NCBI GenBank assembly: GCA_025936995.1
Contig: JAICSH010000005.1
Coordinates: 1-64,000, forward strand
Length of the DNA: 64,000 nt
From: Thermoleophilia bacterium
GTDB taxonomy: Bacteria > Actinomycetota > Thermoleophilia > Gaiellales > Gaiellaceae
Reading direction: 5' to 3'
Within the stretch, counting starts at the first letter, position 1. Every line of letters starts with the position of its first letter. Made by a program: the position numbers and the translations under genes. Shown here piece after piece: positions 56,245-64,000 of the stretch. The notes under the pieces are model-generated. The model was given only the letters and a program-made list of their open reading frames with translations, ran no database searches and was not told where the DNA came from.

Positions 56245-56490
56245 CTACGGAGCCGGGTCGGGCGGAGCCTCTTCGGAGGCGAGGTCCTCCTCGCCCGCTT
56301 CGGCGGCCTCGGATGATGCGTAGCCCGGCAGGACTGCGCCTCCCGCCGTCGTCTCCATCCGCCTCACGTCGGCTGCGCCCTCGTCGGGACTGCCGAAGTC
56401 CTCGTGCAGCGCAGCGTCCCCCTCGACATCGCCGCCCTGGATGTGCGGCGGGCCGGCAAGCATCTTGCGGAGCCGGGCGAGGAAGCTCAT
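56245..56490 (-). CDS. Small acidic protein of unknown function
   Basis: MSFLARLRKMLAGPPHIQGGDVEGDAALHEDFGSPDEGAADVRRMETTAGGAVLPGYASSEAAEAGEEDLASEEAPPDPAP. Confidence 0.6.
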   Translation of the reverse strand: MSFLARLRKMLAGPPHIQGGDVEGDAALHEDFGSPDEGAADVRRMETTAGGAVLPGYASSEAAEAGEEDLASEEAPPDPAP

Positions 56491-56520
56491 CGCCGGGGAG
56501 CATAAGCGATCATCCGGTCG

Positions 56521-56907
56521 GTGATCGTCTCGCTCCACGTGGCGACGGGCAGCGCGGCCGGCGCGCTCGTCCGCTCCAGGGCGCTTGCGCTTCTGCTCGG
56601 CCCGCCGCTGCACGTGGCCGGTGACCATGTTCCGCACGAGGACATTCACGACCGGAGCTTCGAGATCGGCAGCGGCCTTGTCGCGCTCGGGTTGCTCGCC
56701 GCCCGGCGCGGGCCCCTCGACTCCGCCGTGCTCGGCGGCGCAGCCGCGGCGGCGCCCGATCTCGAGCACCTCTGGCGGTGGGTCCGGCCGCGCGGCAAGA
56801 AGCTCTTCCATCGCGGCGGCGGCCGACACGGCGTCGGTGTCTCCACCGAGACGCAGCTCCTCGTCGCCGGCGCGGTCCTGGGTTTGCTGGCCGGACGACG
56901 CCGGTAG
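56521..56907 (+). CDS. YdjM-like membrane-associated protein, putative metal-dependent hydrolase
   Basis: HVATGSAAGALV...HVAGDHVPHED. Confidence 0.55.
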   Translation: MIVSLHVATGSAAGALVRSRALALLLGPPLHVAGDHVPHEDIHDRSFEIGSGLVALGLLAARRGPLDSAVLGGAAAAAPDLEHLWRWVRPRGKKLFHRGGGRHGVGVSTETQLLVAGAVLGLLAGRRR

Positions 56908-56917
56908 CCTCGCGCCC

Positions 56918-58036
56918 GTGAAAGTCGGCATCGTAGTCCCCTACTCGTGGTCTTTCTGGGGCGGCGTGGTCGAGCACGCCGAGGCCCAGATGCACGCACT
57001 CGAGGCGATCGGGGTCGAGGCGCGCCTTCTCATCGGCCACGACCCGCCCGGCTCGTTCAGCCGGATCCTCCACCCGCGCCAAGGGAGGCCGGGCCCGCCG
57101 CCGCCCGGAGTGATCCCGCTGGGACGGTCGGTGATCGTCCCCGGCAACGGCGCGCTTTCGAATCTCGTGCTGAGCCCGCGCGCGCTGCCCCAGCTCAGGC
57201 GAGCGCTTGCGCGCGAGCGCTTCGACCTCCTGCACGTCCACGAGCCGCTCGCCCCGATGCTCAGCCCGGCCGCGCTCGCGCTCTGGGACGGGCCGACCGT
57301 CGGGACGTTCCACGCGGCCGGCAACTCGAGCTGGCGGCCGATCGCGGACGCGCTGTGGGGCTTCCTCCTCGACCGGATCGACCTGCGCATCGCCGTCTCG
57401 GAGCAGGCGCGGAGCTCCGCGGGCGCGTTCGCGCAGGGTGACTACGAGGTGATTCCGAACGGCGTGGACATGCCGGCGGCCGTCGATCCCGAGGGTCGGC
57501 TGGATCGCCTCGTCTTCGTCGGCCGGCACGAGCCGCGCAAGGGGCTGCCGGTGCTGCTCCGAGCGTGGCCGCGGATCCACCGCGGCGGGCTTCGGCTCCG
57601 GCTGATCGGCGCAGACCCTCTCGCCGTCCGGCTGCTGCTCTCGCGGCTCCGGCTGTCCGAGGAGGGGATCGACGTGCTCGGCTTCGTCGACGACGAGAAG
57701 CTCACGAGGGAGCTGTCGACGGCGAAGCTCCTCGTCGCGCCGTCGCTCGGCAGCGAGAGCTTCGGCATGGTCATCACGCGGGCCCTCGCGTGTGCTACCC
57801 CGGTGGTGGCCTCCGACATCCCCGGCTACCGGGAAGTCGTCACTCCCACGACCGGCGTCCTCACTCCGCCCGCTGACCCAGACGCGCTCGCCGACGCGAT
57901 CGCCGGCGTCGTGGCGGACGAGCCCGCTCGCACCGAGATGGGCCGCGCGGCGCGCGAGCTCGCAGCGACCACGTATGCCTGGCCGCTGCTCGCCCGGCGG
58001 CTCGCGGACTGCTACGAGCGCGTTCTAGCTCGCTAG
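56918..58036 (+). CDS. Glycosyltransferase family 4 (PimA-like)
   Basis: VGIVVPYSWSFWGGVVEHAEAQ, VFVGRHEPRKGLPVLLRAW, GSESFGMVITRALACATPVVASDIPGYREVV. Confidence 0.9.
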   Translation: MKVGIVVPYSWSFWGGVVEHAEAQMHALEAIGVEARLLIGHDPPGSFSRILHPRQGRPGPPPPGVIPLGRSVIVPGNGALSNLVLSPRALPQLRRALARERFDLLHVHEPLAPMLSPAALALWDGPTVGTFHAAGNSSWRPIADALWGFLLDRIDLRIAVSEQARSSAGAFAQGDYEVIPNGVDMPAAVDPEGRLDRLVFVGRHEPRKGLPVLLRAWPRIHRGGLRLRLIGADPLAVRLLLSRLRLSEEGIDVLGFVDDEKLTRELSTAKLLVAPSLGSESFGMVITRALACATPVVASDIPGYREVVTPTTGVLTPPADPDALADAIAGVVADEPARTEMGRAARELAATTYAWPLLARRLADCYERVLAR

Positions 58037-59155
58037 GCGGGAGGCGCCGGCAAGCTTCAGCACCTTCGGCCCGACGATCCGCAGGAGCCGGCTCGGCGTC
58101 TCGACGATCGGCTCTCCGTCCGCGCCGCTCAGCTCCGCGATGGCCGCGTCGACGCGGCGCTTCACCTCGAACACTCCCTCGCGGAGCCCCAGCTCGTCGA
58201 GGCGCACCGCGAGGCGCTTCATGTTCATGACGTAGTAGTAGAGCGAGTCGACATCCGGGCCGTACGACTCGGCGAGGTGTGCATCGATGAGGCCGCGCGA
58301 CGCCTTCGCCCGGCGGACCATCCGGTCGGCGAGGTCCATGTAGTCGGTGGAGATCGCGAGCAGCCGCTCGGCGGCGCCGTCGAACTCCTCGAGGAAGCGA
58401 TGCGTCGCGAGGACGGCGATGCGGACGTGCCGGCCCTCGTCACGGCGGACGTGGGTCTGGCCCTCCTTCATCCCCGGCAGGTCGAACGCGTCGTAGAGCG
58501 CGTTTCCCTTCGCCCGGCGGATGACGACGTCGCTGTTCGCGACGACGTCCTCGCTGACCACGCCGTAGATGAAGATCGCGGTGAAGACGTCCTCGATGGG
58601 ACGGTTCGGCCGGAGCAGGTGCCGCATCTCGTCCTCGAAGCGGTCGAAGAGGATCTCCGCGACGAAGTTGTTGTACTTCCGCGCCATGCGATCGGCGTCG
58701 GCCGCCTCGACGCCGAGCACCTCGGTGGCCACCCGGAGGAGGCTGCCGCGGTGCATTCGCTCGTCGTGCTCCTGCGTCATCAGCGCCGCGCGCATCGAGT
58801 CGTAGTCCGGCTCGCGCGGCAGCGCGGCGACGATCCGGTCCATCCAGTCGTCGACGATCGACTCCGCGCGGTAGATCGTCCCGAAGACCCGTCTCACGGC
58901 ATCCTGCCGCCGCCGCGAGAGCCGGCGGAAGCTCTCGGCGTCTCTCGACAGGTCGACGTTGTACGCATCCCAGGTGTGCGTGTGGGCGGCCGCCACGATG
59001 TCCGAGAACGTGCGCCACCCGCCGCTGATCTGGCGGTCGGCGGCCTCGTCGTCGGCGATCAGCGCGTCGATCTCGCGCAGGAGGCGGGCGATCTTCGCGC
59101 GGCCGTTGCCAGGTGCGTCGGCGGCGTCGGAGTGGAGCCTCGCTGTGACGTCCAC
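58025..59155 (-). CDS. Ribonucleotide reductase R2-like / ferritin-like di-iron protein
   Basis: YRAESIVDDW, TQEHDERMHRGS (ExxxH-like), GVVSEDVVANSD, RRDEGRHVRIAVL (ExxH). Confidence 0.65.
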   Translation of the reverse strand: MDVTARLHSDAADAPGNGRAKIARLLREIDALIADDEAADRQISGGWRTFSDIVAAAHTHTWDAYNVDLSRDAESFRRLSRRRQDAVRRVFGTIYRAESIVDDWMDRIVAALPREPDYDSMRAALMTQEHDERMHRGSLLRVATEVLGVEAADADRMARKYNNFVAEILFDRFEDEMRHLLRPNRPIEDVFTAIFIYGVVSEDVVANSDVVIRRAKGNALYDAFDLPGMKEGQTHVRRDEGRHVRIAVLATHRFLEEFDGAAERLLAISTDYMDLADRMVRRAKASRGLIDAHLAESYGPDVDSLYYYVMNMKRLAVRLDELGLREGVFEVKRRVDAAIAELSGADGEPIVETPSRLLRIVGPKVLKLAGASRLAS

Positions 59156-59197
59156 GGGAGAGACTCTACGCGGCTCGGGCGGGTCAGAAAGAACGGC

Positions 59198-59223
59198 CGG
59201 GCGCCGGAGGTGACCGGCGCCCG
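59198..59223 (-). terminator. Intrinsic terminator for the 59234-60190 gene
   Basis: CGGGCGCCGG-N6-CCGGCGCCCG, perfect 10-bp stem with pyrimidine-rich TTCTTTCT on the minus strand. Confidence 0.75.
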
Positions 59224-59233
59224 ACCCGATTGC

Positions 59234-60190
59234 TCAGAACGAAAGGACGCAACCGCCGTTGTTGCTGCTGAAGGCGTTGCTCCAGAGCGACTGGACGGGG
59301 AAGCTCGCGCCGCTCATCGTGACGCTGGCCGATGCTCCCTGGCCGGAGGTGATCCAGGCGCACTTGTCGCCGTTCTCCTCACCGTTCCGGTCGAGCCAGC
59401 CCCCGTTCGGGAACTGGTCGGTGATCGTCTCCGCCATCTCGTGACCCTCGACGATCGTCATCCCGGCGTTCGGACCGAGGCCGTTGAAGTTGGCCCCGCA
59501 CGAGGCTCCCGCGTCGGTGATGTAGGGGAGGTTCGTGTAGGCGATGTTGCCGAACGAGGACGAGGTCGAGCTATGCCACGCGCAGTACTGCGTCCCGAAC
59601 CCGGACGCGTTGTTGTTGTGCGCGGTCGCGATCACGTACTGCACCGTGGCGTTGACGGTGGAGCTCGTGTTGCCGAAGTGGCTCGCCGCGTTGACGGCCT
59701 CCGCCGCCAGCTGCGACTGGGTCGGGTGTGCCGGGGCGGCCACGCCGCTGTCCGTGAAGATGCCGCCGTAGATCCCGCTCGGGTTCCCGGCGAACTGGCT
59801 TCCGGACGGGCAGGTGATCGTGCCAGCTGCCACGCCCTGGCAGTACTGCGTGACGCTGTTCAGCCACGAGCTTCCGCCGACATGGCCGAGGAAGCTCTGG
59901 AGCGTCGCGGACTCACCTGACGGGTCGCTGCTCCACTGCGATCCCCACAGGACGAGGTAGACCGTGGGGGCGGTCTCGACGCCGATCCCGCCGACGCCGC
60001 CCTGGTACGTCAGGTTGTTCGTCCGCCTGGGCCGTACCGGCTTGCTGGGCTTGCCGTTGAACGTCCGCATCACCGACAGCTTCGCTTGAGCCTGCGAGCT
60101 TCCCGGCGCGGCCGATGCGGCCGCTGTGGTCAAAGCCCCGGCTGTGGCGAGGACCCCCACGAGGGCGCCGCAGAGATAGCGCCTTCTCAT
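59234..60190 (-). CDS. Secreted putative metallopeptidase-like protein with HExxE motif
   Basis: Signal peptide; GMTIVEGHEMAETITDQFPNGGWLDRNGEENGDKCAW. Confidence 0.65.
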   Translation of the reverse strand: MRRRYLCGALVGVLATAGALTTAAASAAPGSSQAQAKLSVMRTFNGKPSKPVRPRRTNNLTYQGGVGGIGVETAPTVYLVLWGSQWSSDPSGESATLQSFLGHVGGSSWLNSVTQYCQGVAAGTITCPSGSQFAGNPSGIYGGIFTDSGVAAPAHPTQSQLAAEAVNAASHFGNTSSTVNATVQYVIATAHNNNASGFGTQYCAWHSSTSSSFGNIAYTNLPYITDAGASCGANFNGLGPNAGMTIVEGHEMAETITDQFPNGGWLDRNGEENGDKCAWITSGQGASASVTMSGASFPVQSLWSNAFSSNNGGCVLSF

Positions 60191-60261
60191 CACGCCTCCT
60201 TGTAGGACGACAACAAGAGGCCGGAGGCTAGCCGCTCGGGCGGCTGCGCACAAGTTCCCCG

Positions 60262-60486
60262 CTAGACGGTCTGCTGCCTGCGGAGGAGCTTGCGGAGCGC
60301 GTCGATGCGCTCGTGCACCCGCTGCCGCTCGTCCGAGAGCTCCCGTTCGCGGTCGCGCGAGGTCCCGGTCCCGAAGCCGAAGTCGATCTGGTCGTGCAGG
60401 CGGCTGCGCTCAGCAGACAGGCGGGCCTCCTCGGCTTCCAGGCGGGCGAGCTCGTCGTGGGCGTCCTCGAGAGTCGTTTCCTCCAC
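60262..60486 (-). CDS. 74-aa coiled-coil protein with two RsiG-like c-di-GMP-binding signatures
   Basis: E-ARL-S-AE-R-SRL-H-DQI-D and E-REL-S-DE-R-QRV-H-ERI-D on two predicted helices joined by a GFGTGTS linker. Confidence 0.75.
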   Translation of the reverse strand: MEETTLEDAHDELARLEAEEARLSAERSRLHDQIDFGFGTGTSRDRERELSDERQRVHERIDALRKLLRRQQTV

Positions 60487-60563
60487 GAAGCCCGTTATCG
60501 GCAGAACGCACGCGGATGTGAATACCCGTCGCGGTCCGAAGTATCCCCCTCCGGCGCGGCTAG

Positions 60564-63553
<2,990 letters not shown>

Positions 63554-63629
63554 CGGCGGAGCCTAGTTTTGGGGACGGCCTCCCTGTAGCCTCCTCCGGT
63601 CGGGCAAGCGAGGACAAAGGAGTCGAGTA

Positions 63630-64000
63630 ATGGCGGCAGTGCGGCGTGGTTCCTGGGTGGCGTTGCGGTATGTCACCGCACTCTTCTTCCTGGGGGTGGT
63701 CGTTCAGTTCTTCCTCGTCGGCTACGGGCTGTTCGCCATGAAGCACGGCGCGACGATCGACGACGCGAAGTCGCTGGATTCCCATCGCGGCCTCGGCTGG
63801 ATCCTCTCGACGTACGGAGCTCCGCTGATGTTGATTCTCGTCCTGCTCGCGTGGCCGGCGCGCCGCCTGCTCTGGGCCTGGATCGTGCTCGCCGTCCTCG
63901 GCTTCTTCCAGGCGATCCTCGCCGCGGGCGGCTATCACCACTGGGGGCTCGGCATGTTCCACCCGGTGAACGCGGTCATCCTGCTCGGCCTCTCCGGCCG
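63630..64000 (+). CDS. Membrane protein, partial at window edge
   Basis: Open from ATG 63630 to the window end; multiple hydrophobic segments (DUF6220-like by appearance, not verified). Confidence 0.6.
   Translation, partial: MAAVRRGSWVALRYVTALFFLGVVVQFFLVGYGLFAMKHGATIDDAKSLDSHRGLGWILSTYGAPLMLILVLLAWPARRLLWAWIVLAVLGFFQAILAAGGYHHWGLGMFHPVNAVILLGLSG

Overview
High-GC (~70%) bacterial chromosomal window, most like an uncultured Actinomycetota of the Thermoleophilia type (taxonomy is inference only). It is densely coding, with about 65 genes. No rRNA, tRNA, CRISPR array, prophage or transposase was recognised. Main blocks: (1) 1-18.5 kb, a catabolic island: M24 'pita-bread' hydrolases, an HMGL/LeuA-type lyase, an amidinotransferase, a GntR/FCD regulator, a TIM-barrel isomerase, a complete Liv-type ABC importer, an LLM flavoprotein, two ketopantoate-reductase-like proteins, a divergent TDO-like haem dioxygenase, a PLP dehydratase and a cupin. 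(2) A frame-disrupted dinB, a class V aminotransferase and an aldo/keto reductase, gltA, a DUF892 protein and acetoacetyl-CoA synthetase. (3) An Opp/Dpp importer with two OppB paralogs. (4) An orphan zf-HC2 protein, three tandem membrane-anchored paralogs, a small putative zinc protein, and a lipoprotein/Ser-Thr kinase pair. (5) A YkuD, cytosolic subtilase and GAF group, and an MFS-cNMP fusion. (6) A tandemly duplicated ~300-bp transcription unit encoding ~51-aa VEAH-motif proteins. (7) An ECF sigma factor, a kinase-aminotransferase fusion, a secreted subtilase with SSWSG repeats, and GGDEF/EAL. (8) MarR/MFS with a clear operator, a CaCA exchanger, GT4, an R2-like di-iron protein and a secreted HExxE protein. 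(9) A 74-aa coiled-coil protein carrying two exact copies of E-x3-S-x2-R-x3-H-x3-D, which closely resembles the RsiG c-di-GMP signature. The strongest leads are the mini-RsiG-like protein, the duplicated VEAH unit, the tandem SSPRxxRRxxW paralogs and the degenerate-M24/amidinotransferase/TDO-like island.
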